A stretch of DNA of 56,059 nt. Source: Pseudomonas sp. BN417 (GTDB lineage: Bacteria > Pseudomonadota > Gammaproteobacteria > Pseudomonadales > Pseudomonadaceae). Below the pieces are notes generated by a model that saw nothing but the letters and a program-made list of their open reading frames with translations, searched no databases and had not been told where the DNA came from. The number at the start of each line of letters is the position of its first letter. Within the stretch, counting starts at the first letter, position 1. Below, one piece after another: positions 16,414 to 25,648 of this stretch. Both the position numbers and the translations under genes were made by a program. The stretch lies in the NCBI RefSeq assembly GCF_029871205.1, contig NZ_SSOJ01000106.1:1-56059 (forward strand). The letters run 5' to 3'.

Positions 16414-17991
16414 ATGGAGGCCATGGATGTTGCCACCTTACTGCGTGACCTGCTCCTGGCCCGCAGTCTTGAGGCGGCGGCAAAGCGATTTCTCATCGAG
16501 CTGTGTAGGTCGCCGGGGATTAGCCAGGGCTATTGCTACTGGCGAGAACCTGTCGGCGATCGCTTGCTTCCTGTTGCTGACCATGGTGGGCCAGAAGGTG
16601 TTCTACCCGACATTTCGCTGGAGGAGATGGACAATCCTCTGGTCTACGGCCTGATGAGCAACAAGGCCTGCCATGTCGAACAACTGGGCCACCTCGTAGG
16701 TTTCGGAGCAGGGTTCGATGCGCTAAGGGAGCGGCACGCTGTCCGTGACGCCATGCTGGTACTGCCTATCTCCGGAAGGGGGCGCCAAGGTGCGCTGGGC
16801 GTCGTGGTCGTCGTTGGCAGTGACGCCGCGCTTCGCTTATGGCACCAGGACGGTGTCTGGCAGGAACTTTTCCGGTGTCAAGAATTAGTCATCGAACGTC
16901 TGCGCGAGCTGCACGGCGAGACTTCGCAAGGGCACCGGGAGCGAGTCGCCGACCAGCGTCGTGAAGTGGAACGGGGTAACGCTCGGGCGTCGAGACTTCT
17001 AGCCGGGGGATTCATCGGGGTCGGTGCCTCAGCCAAAAAGCTACGCACGGAAATGCTGCGCCTGGCCGACTCCTCCCTTTCGCTCCTGATTACAGGAGAG
17101 ACCGGTTCGGGAAAAGACCATGCGGCATGGCTAGTTCACCAGGCGTCGGCGCGTCAAGGCAACTTCGTGCCAGTGAACTGCGCAGCCATTCCCAAGGACC
17201 TGATCGAAGCGGAGCTGTTTGGTGCGTCGCGCGGTGCATACACCGGAGCCGTGCAGGCACGCAAAGGCCTGGTGGCCGAGGCTGATGGCGGCACGCTGTT
17301 TCTCGACGAGATCGGTGACATGCCACTGGGGTTGCAAGGAACCCTGCTGCGTTTGCTCAACGAGAAGAAGTTCCGTCCTGTGGGCGCCACCCGTGAGCAA
17401 GCTTCGGATTTCCGTTTGATCTGCGCTACTCATCGCCCGCTGTCTGAGCTGATCCTAGAGGGATCTTTCAGGGAGGACCTGTATTTCCGAATACGCCAGC
17501 TGACCCTGCACATCCCGCCCCTGCGCGAACGACCAGAGGACATCCCTGCACTCGTTGCTCACGTGCTGCTCCAGCACAACCGGGAGAGTCGAAGCAGCGT
17601 GGCAGGCATATCCGCAACCGCTTTGGCGCGGCTACAAGCCTATGCCTTTCCCGGCAATGTGCGCGAACTGCGCAGTCTGGTGCTTGCCGCGGCAGAGCGC
17701 ACCGCTGCCGGCAAGCATATCCGCAGCACGTTGCTGGACGAGTTGGTCGACAACCATGCGGCCAACCTGCGTTCGGCGAGACGAAGCGTGACAGCGGTGC
17801 TGCACGATCTGGTGCAGACGGACAACCTGCCAGAGGCCTTGTCGACAATCGAACGACTGATCGTGACCGACCGCCTGCGCAAGGTCGATGGGTCGCGCCG
17901 CAATGCTGCATTGAGCCTGGGCATACCCAAGCGCACGTTGGCGCGCAAATGCCTGGAGTGGAACTTGGATGGAGAGGATTCCAAAGCATGA
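16414..17991 (+). CDS. vasH: Sigma-54-dependent T6SS activator (VasH/Sfa type)
   Basis: The 525-residue enhancer-binding protein has a GAF-like N-terminal sensor region (about 1-190), a sigma-54 AAA+ domain with Walker A GETGSGKD (about 228-235), the sigma-54 contact loop as GAYTGA, Walker B GTLFLDEIGD, and a C-terminal Fis-type helix-turn-helix (ALSLGIPKRTLARK). No receiver domain is present, so phosphorylation is not the expected trigger. The ATG at 16414 is preceded by GGGGA; 16423 is an alternative. Its likely target is the consensus -24/-12 promoter upstream of hcp at 2538-2552. The stop overlaps the vasI start (ATGA). Confidence 0.92.
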   Translation: MEAMDVATLLRDLLLARSLEAAAKRFLIELCRSPGISQGYCYWREPVGDRLLPVADHGGPEGVLPDISLEEMDNPLVYGLMSNKACHVEQLGHLVGFGAGFDALRERHAVRDAMLVLPISGRGRQGALGVVVVVGSDAALRLWHQDGVWQELFRCQELVIERLRELHGETSQGHRERVADQRREVERGNARASRLLAGGFIGVGASAKKLRTEMLRLADSSLSLLITGETGSGKDHAAWLVHQASARQGNFVPVNCAAIPKDLIEAELFGASRGAYTGAVQARKGLVAEADGGTLFLDEIGDMPLGLQGTLLRLLNEKKFRPVGATREQASDFRLICATHRPLSELILEGSFREDLYFRIRQLTLHIPPLRERPEDIPALVAHVLLQHNRESRSSVAGISATALARLQAYAFPGNVRELRSLVLAAAERTAAGKHIRSTLLDELVDNHAANLRSARRSVTAVLHDLVQTDNLPEALSTIERLIVTDRLRKVDGSRRNAALSLGIPKRTLARKCLEWNLDGEDSKA

Positions 17992-18674
17992 AACTATTCA
18001 GCCTGACGCTGCTGTCGGCCGTGGCCATGATCGGCTGCGATACCGGAGGCACGGCTGTGGCCGCCGGCCCCGACTGCACCAGAATTGTCTCCGCGCTTGA
18101 GCGGCTTGCGTGCTTCGACGCCGCGGCCGGTACACCGCCCACACCCACGGCTGCGCAGCCATCAGCGCCTCCCTCCGTAGCAGTCGAACCCACCATGACG
18201 GGCCCCGACATCACCGTACTCGTGCATGCCAACGAAGCGATCCGGCCCCCAGACCTAACCGCATCGATGCTGATGCGAAGCGAGGATGTGCTGCCAGGAC
18301 AGTACAAGGTCGTCATTTCTGCCCCAGCCCTGGGCGGTGCGGCGCCCCGTCCCTATCTGGCGATCAGTTGCCTGTCGAACATCTCCCGGCTGCAGTTGCT
18401 GACCGTCGAACCGTTGCCGGTGAATCGCGCCAACATCCGCCTGCTCCTCGATGGTCGCCCGATTTCCGACGCCAGGCCCTGGCAGGTGCTGGAAGACGGC
18501 ACGGTCACGGACGCCGGCCGTGGCTTGGTGGCCATCGAGCAGCTCCGCCATCTGACCCGTCCCGGCCAACAACTGCAGCTTGAAAGCGACCACAGCCCAT
18601 TCGATGGCCTGAGGTTCGATGCCAGTGCGCTTTCCGGGCACATGGCCGTGCAACGAGAGGCGTGTCACTGGTGA
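17988..18674 (+). CDS. vasI: VasI/TagO-type T6SS-associated secreted protein
   Basis: The 228-residue protein starts with a signal sequence containing AMIGCD, which could be a lipobox (Cys at about residue 15). It then has the VasI-like segment DCTRIVSALERLACFDA, a Pro/Ala-rich linker (45-70), and a conserved beta-rich part (ISCLSNISRLQLLTVEPLP...NIRLLLDGRPI). Its molecular role is not well defined in the family. The position between the sigma-54 activator and tssA matches vasH-vasI-vasJ-vasK of Vibrio-type clusters. The ATG at 17988 overlaps the preceding stop. Confidence 0.8.
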   Translation: MKLFSLTLLSAVAMIGCDTGGTAVAAGPDCTRIVSALERLACFDAAAGTPPTPTAAQPSAPPSVAVEPTMTGPDITVLVHANEAIRPPDLTASMLMRSEDVLPGQYKVVISAPALGGAAPRPYLAISCLSNISRLQLLTVEPLPVNRANIRLLLDGRPISDARPWQVLEDGTVTDAGRGLVAIEQLRHLTRPGQQLQLESDHSPFDGLRFDASALSGHMAVQREACHW

Positions 18675-20098
18675 CTCAATTTCCCCCACTCGACCTCAAG
18701 GCGTTGTTGGCCCCGCTGGATGAACGTCAGCCTGCGGGCGTATTCGATGAGGAAGACGAACTGTTCCAAGGCATCGACCACGAGATGATCAAACTCGGCA
18801 GCCTGCAAGAGCAGACCATCGATTGGACGTTCATCGACGAGGGCGCGCGACGATTCCTGAGCAACCAGTGCAAACACCTGCGTATTGCCGGGCACCTGAT
18901 GACGGCGAGGTTGCGCTCGCGTAGTTGGCGCGGTTGGTCCGAAGCGGCCGGCGTGCTTGCCGGCATGGTGGAACGCTACTGGGAAACGGGACACCCCAAG
19001 CCTGGTAATACTGGCTACATCACCAAGCGGCGCGTGATTGCCCAACAGATTGAGCGCTTGAACGACGCCCTCGCTTCGCTCGACGGCCAAGGCTATGCCG
19101 AGGAGTTCTACAAGGTTGGGCAACAGGCGCTCGACAGTCTCCAGGCATCCGCCGAGCAGACAAAGCTCGACGTCCCCGCATTGAGCAGGCTGGAGGCTCA
19201 ACTGCGGCGTCAAGCCGAGTCAAATCGCGCGCCGGAGCTTGCTGAAGAGGCCTCTGTGGTGCCCGTGAAAAGCGACGCGCTGACGGATGCCTTCTTTGCC
19301 CCGGTCATGGCCAACCCGGGCAATGAGCGAGAGAGCCGGCGTTCATTGCTGTCGGCCGCGGAAATCATCAATCAGCAGGACGCCTATGACCCTACAGGTT
19401 ATCTGCTGCGGCGCTTCGCCCTGTGGGCCCACCTGACCCAGGCACCGTCGCCGCAGCGGGACTGCCGAACCGATCTCATGGCCGTGCCGGCGGACATTGC
19501 GGATCACTACGGCGAAGCGCTCAGCGCAAACGCTGTCGACCCGCCCCTTTTGCAGCGCGTGGAACGCAGCGTCACCTCGTCACCTTACTGGCTGCGGGGC
19601 AGTTTCTTGGCGGCAGGCATCGCCCGCAGGCTGGAGATGCCGCTGGTAGCCGAAGCCATACGACAGGCTGCCGAGCGCTTTGTCACGCGCCTGCCTGCGT
19701 TGGCCAAGCTGGAATTCGCCGATGGGCGTCCCTTTGTCGATGGAGATACTCATGCCTGGTTGAGCGGTGCGCAGCAGGACGCGACCGCATCAGGTTCCGG
19801 CCTCGAGTACCCGGCGCTTCGCGGTGAACTTCTCGCGCTACTCGAGTCCGTTGGCGTGGAACCGATGCTTCGCCGGCTGGAAACCCTCCAGCAGGAAGGG
19901 GCCGACATGAGGCATCGCTGCCACCTCATGGCCATCGCCGCCGATTTGCTCGCCGCCCGTGGGCTGAGCTGGCTCGCTGATGGCCTCTACGCGCGGGCGC
20001 ATGACGCCATGCATAGCGCGAGTGCGAGCGAGTGGGAGCCAGAACTATTCAATCTTCTCGCGCGGCACGCGCCGGCCGTCGTGGCATCCAGGGATTAA
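18671..20098 (+). CDS. tssA: TssA (VasJ type), T6SS cap/priming protein
   Basis: The protein of about 475 residues has an N-terminal ImpA domain (PLDLKALLAPL...AGVFDEEDELFQGIDHEMIKLGS, up to about residue 130) and a C-terminal VasJ domain (SPYWLRGSFLAAGIARRLEM, DGDTHAWLSG). TssA proteins prime or cap the growing sheath. The start is a GTG. I prefer 18671, which makes a 4-nt GTGA overlap with the vasI stop; the in-frame GTG at 18662 is the alternative. It ends 14 nt before the tssM start. Confidence 0.9.
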   Translation: MTQFPPLDLKALLAPLDERQPAGVFDEEDELFQGIDHEMIKLGSLQEQTIDWTFIDEGARRFLSNQCKHLRIAGHLMTARLRSRSWRGWSEAAGVLAGMVERYWETGHPKPGNTGYITKRRVIAQQIERLNDALASLDGQGYAEEFYKVGQQALDSLQASAEQTKLDVPALSRLEAQLRRQAESNRAPELAEEASVVPVKSDALTDAFFAPVMANPGNERESRRSLLSAAEIINQQDAYDPTGYLLRRFALWAHLTQAPSPQRDCRTDLMAVPADIADHYGEALSANAVDPPLLQRVERSVTSSPYWLRGSFLAAGIARRLEMPLVAEAIRQAAERFVTRLPALAKLEFADGRPFVDGDTHAWLSGAQQDATASGSGLEYPALRGELLALLESVGVEPMLRRLETLQQEGADMRHRCHLMAIAADLLAARGLSWLADGLYARAHDAMHSASASEWEPELFNLLARHAPAVVASRD

Positions 20099-20112
20099 TC
20101 AGGAGCATCACC

Positions 20113-23100
20113 ATGTGGAAAATCTGGTCCAACCTCCAACGCTATGGCCGGCCAGTGCTGCGCTGGTTCAAGCCTGGTGTACCACTCATGCTGCTGGTGC
20201 TCCTGGGCCTCGCCTTGGGTGCAATATGGTGGCTTGGCCCCAAATGGACCTGGGGCGAGTACCGACCCCTGGAAAGCCTGGCCACCCGCGTTCTGGCTAC
20301 GGTGGTGCTCCTAGTCATCCCGTTGCTGGTGTGGGCGTTGCGCCTGCGCTCACGGGCACAACGCCTGGAAGCCGAACGCACGCACGACGAAGCGATTCAG
20401 GTCGACGCCTGCCTGCGCTATGTTGAAGCCCAGGAGCGCGATCTGGACCGAAGCCTGGCATTGCTCCAGTCCAACCTCAAAGGTCGCAACACCCTGTACC
20501 AGATGCCTTGGTACCTCGTGCTGGGTCAGGAGAACTCGGGGAAGACCAGCTTCGTCAACCGCTCCAATCAGAGCTTCTCGTTGACCGGTGAGGTGAAGGC
20601 CGGTAGCCGGCGCCTGCAAGAGGACCCGAACAAGATCTACTCCATCGACTGGTGGATGGGTGACCAGGCGGTGCTGATCGATCCCCCTGGCGAAATCATC
20701 AGCCAACCCAGGATTGTCGCCGACGCCAAGGACGCGGCTATCCAGGACGCAGCCGCAGTCGACACAGGCGTATCGCCGCGCAGGCTACCGGCAGGACTGC
20801 CGGAAGATCTCCATTCACGCCTGTGGGACAGCTTCGTCGCTTGGCTGGGGCGCAATCGCAGCCGCCGGCCTCTCAATGGCGTGGTGCTGATGGTCAGCCT
20901 GGTGACCTTGCTGAACCAGAAGCCCAGTGATCGCAAGGCGCTAGCCGCACTGCTGCGTGCCCGCCTGACCGAGCTTAGCCGCGAACTCGGCACGCGCCCT
21001 CCGTTGTACGTCGTACTCAGCAAGTTTGACCTGCTGGAAGGCTTCGAGACCCTTTTCGCCCGTCTTCCAAAGTCAGCGCGGGAAGACATCTTCGGCTTTA
21101 CGTTCACGTTGGATTCCGTACGCGACTATGAGGCCTGGCTCGAAGAGCTGGGTGTGCGTTACGACGCCTTTCTTGACCGTCTGAATGAGCAAGTCTTCGA
21201 CGCCATGGCGGACGTCAACGAAACGTCGCAGCGAGAAGCCCTCTACTCCTTGGTACGTCAGCTGTCTGGCCTGCGGCCGGTGCTCCTGGGCTTCCTGGCA
21301 GACGTGATGGGCAGCGACCGCTTCGCGACGCCTGCTCTGCCGCGCGGCGTGTTCTTTTCCTCGGTGTATCAGCAGGGCGTGCTCAACAATGCCTTTGTCG
21401 CCTCGGCCGCGCAGACTTACGACCTGCGCGAGCCCGTCAACCACATGCAGCCCAGTGGGCGGGCGATGGTGTATTTCACCCAGCAGCTGTTTCAACGCAT
21501 CATCTACCCTGAATCCGGCTTGGCCGGGGACAATCCCAGGGTCCTGGCGCAGAAAAAGAATGCGCTCGCCCTACGTTTTGGCATCGCCTCTGTTGGAACC
21601 CTTCTGATTGTCGGCGGGTGGTACCACTACTACGCGGTGAACCGCGACAAAGCCTTGAATGTTCTGGAGCGCAGCCGCGACTTCAGTACCCGCGCCATCG
21701 ACGGCAAGCTGGACCCGACCGGACGCAACCTGCTGCAGCCACTGGACCAGATCAGCAACGCGGTTGCCGTCTACGGCGACTACCGCAACGCCTGGCCTCT
21801 GGTGGCCGACCTGGGGCTCTACCAAGGACGTGCGATTGGTCCCAAGGTCGATGAGGCCTACCTGGCGTTGCTATCGCAGCGCTTCCTGCCTGCCCTGGCC
21901 AGCGGTGTGATGGAAAAGCTCGACGGCACCGAAACGGACAGCGACGCCCAGTTGGCCGCCCTGCGTGTCTACCGCATGATCGAAGATCGACCCAACCGCC
22001 GCCCACCGGTGGTGGAGAACTGGATGGCCACGCAATGGCAAGCCGCGTTCCCAGGCGAGGACCGTGTTCAGCGCGCCTTGAGGCGCCACCTCGACTACGC
22101 CATGAAGTATGCCGATACACGCCTGCCCCAGTACCTGGCCCGGGTATCTATCGTCCAGCGCGAGCTACGGCAGATCCCTCTGCCTCAACGCGTCTACATG
22201 ACCATGCGCCGTGAAGCTGGAACTTCGCTGCGCTCGCCGCTGGATCTGCGCAATGAAATTGGTCCTGCATTCGATATCGTCTACCAGCCTGCAGCGGCGC
22301 CAGAGGAGGAGGGCGGTCATCTCCCGGCCAATGGCCGCATCGATGCCCTGCTGACCGCCAGGGGCTATCGGAGTTACTTCGCACCCCACAGCCAGGATCT
22401 CACTGAGCTGGCGATGATCGACCAATGGGCGCTGGGCGAGCGAAACTCGATCGACTATTCGGAGGCCGACAAGACCGCCCTGGCTGAGCGCATCCGTGCC
22501 ATCTACAGCCGCGACTATGTGGACACTTGGCAGCGCAACCTGAGCCAGTTGGAGGTACGCGACTTCCAGGACATCTCTCAGGCGGTCAGTATCCTAGGCA
22601 GCGTCACCAGTCCGGCCGCGCCGCTAAGGCGCCTGTTGGAGACCGTGCGTGACAACAGCGAACTTGGCACCAAACCTACGCCTGCCAAGGCCAGCGCCGA
22701 CACCGTGGCCGACAAGGCTGCCGTCCTGGCTGAGAAAACGACCAAGACCGTCGACAGCACGGAGACTACACCTCCGATCATGGATATCGCGCGCGCGTTC
22801 GCTCCCCTGAGCCAGCTTCTGGAAGCCAAGGGTGAACGGGCGTCCTATCTGGACGAGACCATGCTGGCCATCGGCAGCGTGCAGGACAAGGTACGCATCG
22901 TGCACGACAGCCCCGACCGCGGCAAAGCGGCCCTCGGTGTAGTGTTGGAACGCTTCTCCCTGAAAGGGCCCGACCCCATCGCCAACCTGCAGCGCATCGC
23001 CGCCGGACTGCCGGAACCCGTCAACCACCAAGTCACCAAGCTGGCCGATGAGTCTTCCAGGGTCATCCTGGTCGAAGCATTGCGCGAGCTGGAGCGGCGT

Positions 23101-23850
23101 TGGGATGCCGACGTCCACCGCTTCTACCGAGAACGCCTGGCCAACCGCTATCCGTTCAATCCAGCCAGCCGGGAAGAGGCTTCGCTTGAAGACTTCACGG
23201 TGTTCTTCGGCCCGCAAGGCCGCCTCCAGCAGTTCCGTGAGAAGTACCTGAATCTGTTCCTGGAGGAGAACCTGGAAGCCCTGTACTCCGAACGCCTGGG
23301 CGGCTACTTGGTGCGTTCCGACGTGCTCACCCAGTTGGAGTCGGCTGACCGCATCCGCGACGCATTCTTCAACAGCCGCGGCATGCTGGGTGTTCAGTTC
23401 TATGTTGAGCCGCTAGGACTGTCGCCCACAAAGCGCAGTAGTTCGCTCAGCGTGGAGGGGCAACTAGTCACCTACAACCATGGACCCACCACCAATACGG
23501 CGCTCATCTGGCCCAACACCCTTGCACCAAGCAACGAAAGCCGCATGACGCTCGTCAACGCGGGCGGCAGCAGCAGCGGGCTGGTCTACCGCGGGCCTTG
23601 GTCGCTTTATCGTTTGTTGAGCCAGGCTCGCCTGAATGGCGCTACCAGCACCAGCGTGGACATCAGCTTCTCTGCGCCAGATGGCGGTATGCGGTACCGC
23701 ATCAGCACCGAGAAGACCAACAATCCGTTCACGCAACCTCTGTTCAAGGGCTTCGTACTGCCACAGACGCTATTGCAGGACGGTCTGAGGGTGCACGCTG
23801 AATCCAGTACAGATACTCGGGCAGAAGGGCGCACGCACAAAGCTGGATAA
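20113..23850 (+). CDS. tssM: TssM (IcmF/VasK), T6SS inner-membrane protein
   Basis: The 1245-residue TssM spans the inner membrane and bridges to TssJ. Two N-terminal membrane helices lie at about 25-43 and 60-77, a cytoplasmic NTPase-like domain with intact Walker A GQENSGKT begins at residue 138, a third helix lies near 495-515 (GIASVGTLLIVGGWYHYY), and the long periplasmic IcmF/DUF1215 regions follow. A Lys/Thr-rich linker occurs around 860-890. The ATG at 20113 has AGGAG 8 nt upstream; an earlier in-frame start would lie inside tssA. It ends the tss part of the plus-strand operon. Confidence 0.95.
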   Translation: MWKIWSNLQRYGRPVLRWFKPGVPLMLLVLLGLALGAIWWLGPKWTWGEYRPLESLATRVLATVVLLVIPLLVWALRLRSRAQRLEAERTHDEAIQVDACLRYVEAQERDLDRSLALLQSNLKGRNTLYQMPWYLVLGQENSGKTSFVNRSNQSFSLTGEVKAGSRRLQEDPNKIYSIDWWMGDQAVLIDPPGEIISQPRIVADAKDAAIQDAAAVDTGVSPRRLPAGLPEDLHSRLWDSFVAWLGRNRSRRPLNGVVLMVSLVTLLNQKPSDRKALAALLRARLTELSRELGTRPPLYVVLSKFDLLEGFETLFARLPKSAREDIFGFTFTLDSVRDYEAWLEELGVRYDAFLDRLNEQVFDAMADVNETSQREALYSLVRQLSGLRPVLLGFLADVMGSDRFATPALPRGVFFSSVYQQGVLNNAFVASAAQTYDLREPVNHMQPSGRAMVYFTQQLFQRIIYPESGLAGDNPRVLAQKKNALALRFGIASVGTLLIVGGWYHYYAVNRDKALNVLERSRDFSTRAIDGKLDPTGRNLLQPLDQISNAVAVYGDYRNAWPLVADLGLYQGRAIGPKVDEAYLALLSQRFLPALASGVMEKLDGTETDSDAQLAALRVYRMIEDRPNRRPPVVENWMATQWQAAFPGEDRVQRALRRHLDYAMKYADTRLPQYLARVSIVQRELRQIPLPQRVYMTMRREAGTSLRSPLDLRNEIGPAFDIVYQPAAAPEEEGGHLPANGRIDALLTARGYRSYFAPHSQDLTELAMIDQWALGERNSIDYSEADKTALAERIRAIYSRDYVDTWQRNLSQLEVRDFQDISQAVSILGSVTSPAAPLRRLLETVRDNSELGTKPTPAKASADTVADKAAVLAEKTTKTVDSTETTPPIMDIARAFAPLSQLLEAKGERASYLDETMLAIGSVQDKVRIVHDSPDRGKAALGVVLERFSLKGPDPIANLQRIAAGLPEPVNHQVTKLADESSRVILVEALRELERRWDADVHRFYRERLANRYPFNPASREEASLEDFTVFFGPQGRLQQFREKYLNLFLEENLEALYSERLGGYLVRSDVLTQLESADRIRDAFFNSRGMLGVQFYVEPLGLSPTKRSSSLSVEGQLVTYNHGPTTNTALIWPNTLAPSNESRMTLVNAGGSSSGLVYRGPWSLYRLLSQARLNGATSTSVDISFSAPDGGMRYRISTEKTNNPFTQPLFKGFVLPQTLLQDGLRVHAESSTDTRAEGRTHKAG

Positions 23851-23874
23851 GATGCCGCCAGTAGAGAGGAACTA

Positions 23875-24398
23875 ATGAGCAATAAAAAGGGGCGTAATCG
23901 CGCATGGACGCGGTGGATTGGTGCAAGCACGCTGATGCTGCTCCTGGGCTGTGCCCAGGCCTGATCAGCCCGCTACGCAAGCGGAGTGGTCGGCTTTGGT
24001 CGCCCAGCGGATCCAAGTGGGCATGCTTTATCCTGGACCGGAAATGCGCCAAGGTGAAGTGGGCAGTACCGTTCTGCGGGTGACGATTGGACGAGATGGG
24101 CTTATCCGTTCGCTCAAGGTCACCCAATCATCCGGCAGCGTGGATTTGGATAACGCTGCGCTGGACGCAGTGTGGCGGGCACGCCGATTCCCACCGTTCG
24201 CGCCCGGAATGGTGGGAGACGAACTGGTAGTAAATATGCCGGTTCAGTTTGACAGCCAGCAGAACCGCGTTGCATCCCCGCCCCGGGAACCATCTGCATC
24301 TGATCCCACCGATGCAGCGTCAACGGAGGGCAAAGCGGAAGAGCTGAGAGCCTTCCTTGATACGCTTCGTCAGGGCTCGGTGAAGCCGGAAAGGCTCA
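23875..24398 (+). pseudogene. Frameshifted TonB-C-domain lipoprotein gene
   Basis: An SD (GAGAGGA) and ATG at 23875 open a lipoprotein signal sequence ending LMLLLGC, but translation stops at 23962. The following frame, offset by one base, encodes a good TonB C-terminal domain (23990-24250; GSTVLRVTIGRDG, SSGSVDLDNAALDAVWRARRFPPF) and a Ser/Pro linker. Removing one C from the CCC at 23954-23956 would restore one reading frame (GCARPDQPATQ). Beyond about 24400 the frame only runs antisense to the next gene, so the 3' end also looks lost. It is probably a T6SS-linked accessory protein. A sequencing error or programmed slippage cannot be excluded. Confidence 0.7.
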
Positions 24399-24704
24399 CG
24401 TACGTGGAACCTCGTATTCGTGGACCGTCCACTCCAAGAGATCCCCGTCATGATGTGCCCCGCCTTGCGCCGCGACGACAGCCAGAGCGATGCAGAGCAA
24501 GGCAATCCAGAAGGAGACATACAGGAGCCCCGCCATCAAGGCGAGCCTGAATGCCCAGACGAAAGCCTTGGCCATGGTCACAGGCACACCCCGCACCGCC
24601 AGCCACCCAATGACTCGGCCCTCACGGCGCACATAGCTCCACCAGCCGCGGCCGAGCCAACGGCCAAGGCGCTCTGCGGTACTGATTCGAGTGGTCGTCG
24701 TCAT
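24396..24704 (-). CDS. DUF3742 family small membrane protein (ICE-associated)
   Basis: The 102-residue protein begins MTTTTRISTAERLGRWLGRGW, a hallmark of DUF3742 proteins encoded near one end of ICEclc/PAGI-2-type integrative elements. Two hydrophobic segments (about 38-55 and 57-80) suggest membrane location; the function is unknown. GGAGAT lies about 11 nt before the ATG at 24704. The C-terminus (HEYEVPRT) seems shorter than in family members as I remember them, and it overlaps the end of the broken TonB-like gene. A junction between element and T6SS region near 24400 is therefore likely. Confidence 0.7.
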   Translation of the reverse strand: MTTTTRISTAERLGRWLGRGWWSYVRREGRVIGWLAVRGVPVTMAKAFVWAFRLALMAGLLYVSFWIALLCIALAVVAAQGGAHHDGDLLEWTVHEYEVPRT

Positions 24705-24820
24705 GATGGGTTCGATCTCCTGTAACCCCCTGGGTTGACCCCAAGGTGGCTTTCCCGGCTGTCCCTTTGCCGTATCTCCAGTTGGCCTTGTTTGAATCAA
24801 TGGCAATAAATTACACTCTG

Positions 24821-24889
24821 GGTTGAAATTTGGAGACTTATCCTGTCCGTTTCCCCATCCTGATTGGATTTTGTATAATTTTTTCAACC
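24821..24889 (+). promoter_or_regulatory. abiE promoter within an inverted repeat
   Basis: GGTTGAAA (24821-24828) and TTTCAACC (24882-24889) form a perfect 8-bp inverted repeat around a perfect -10 box TATAAT (24874-24879). No good -35 is seen at 17 nt. The expected start point is about 24886, only a few bases before the ATG at 24890, and no SD is present. AbiEi antitoxins are known to repress their own promoter by binding inverted repeats. Confidence 0.6.
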
Positions 24890-25648
24890 ATGAGTGGAAA
24901 TTCCAGATACCAAATACTCAAGCAGCTGCTGGCGGACATTCCCCGCGGGGTTCCGTTCGACCTGGCTACGCTGGAGCAGGTCGGAGTGTCGCCTCAGCTG
25001 GCTGCGCGCCACGCCAAGAGCGGCTGGCTCGAACGCCTGGCGCAAGGCGTCTATTCCTTCCCGAACGATACGCTGGATCTTCACCGCACGCTGCTCTTCC
25101 TGCAGAAGCGTGTACCCAGCCTGCATGTCGGCGGCAAGAGCGCCCTGGCCCTGCAGGGCGTGCGCCACTACCTGAACAACCGGGAGAGGCTGGTGCTGTG
25201 GGGGGATGCCAGCTTCACGCTCCCGGACTGGTTCGTCAATCGCTTCCCCGCGCGGTACGTCCACGCCCAGCTATTCGACTGGCAGAACACCGAGTTGCCC
25301 GGCAAGACCCTACTCACGCCGCCGGGGCTGCCCGATGGCTTGCATGTGGCGACCCAGGAGCGTGCAGTGTTGGAGCTGTTGTACGAGGCGGGCACCAAGG
25401 AAAGCCTGGACGAGGCCCGCAACCTGTTCGACGGCCTGCGCTCGCCACGCCGGGAGCTGCTGGGGCAATTGCTATCGTGCTGTACCAGCGTGAAAACCGT
25501 GCGCCTGTTCCTCACCTGGGCACGCGAGACGGGTGTAGTGAACGTGGAAGAACTTCTGAAAAATCACAACGTGCACACCGGCAGCGACAAACGCTGGATA
25601 AGCCGGATGGCAGACGGCACCCTCCTGAGACTCAACCCCCATGGATAA
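24890..25648 (+). CDS. abiEi: AbiEi-type antitoxin / transcriptional repressor
   Basis: The 252-residue protein has an N-terminal winged-helix AbiEi domain (LLADIPRGVPFDLATLEQVGVSPQLAARHAKSGWLERLAQGVYSF) and a C-terminal antitoxin domain (GKSALALQG.., ..GLHVATQERAVLELLY). In the type IV AbiE system it silences the AbiEii toxin and represses the operon; some systems abort phage infection. The ATG at 24890 gives the usual N-terminus; the longer TTG-started form beginning at 24830 would cross the promoter. It overlaps abiEii by 8 nt. Confidence 0.88.
   Translation: MSGNSRYQILKQLLADIPRGVPFDLATLEQVGVSPQLAARHAKSGWLERLAQGVYSFPNDTLDLHRTLLFLQKRVPSLHVGGKSALALQGVRHYLNNRERLVLWGDASFTLPDWFVNRFPARYVHAQLFDWQNTELPGKTLLTPPGLPDGLHVATQERAVLELLYEAGTKESLDEARNLFDGLRSPRRELLGQLLSCCTSVKTVRLFLTWARETGVVNVEELLKNHNVHTGSDKRWISRMADGTLLRLNPHG

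Noticed and set aside
17468-18316. 282-codon minus-strand frame across the activator/vasI junction
   Set aside because: Antisense to two genes with clear family features; no SD or domain.
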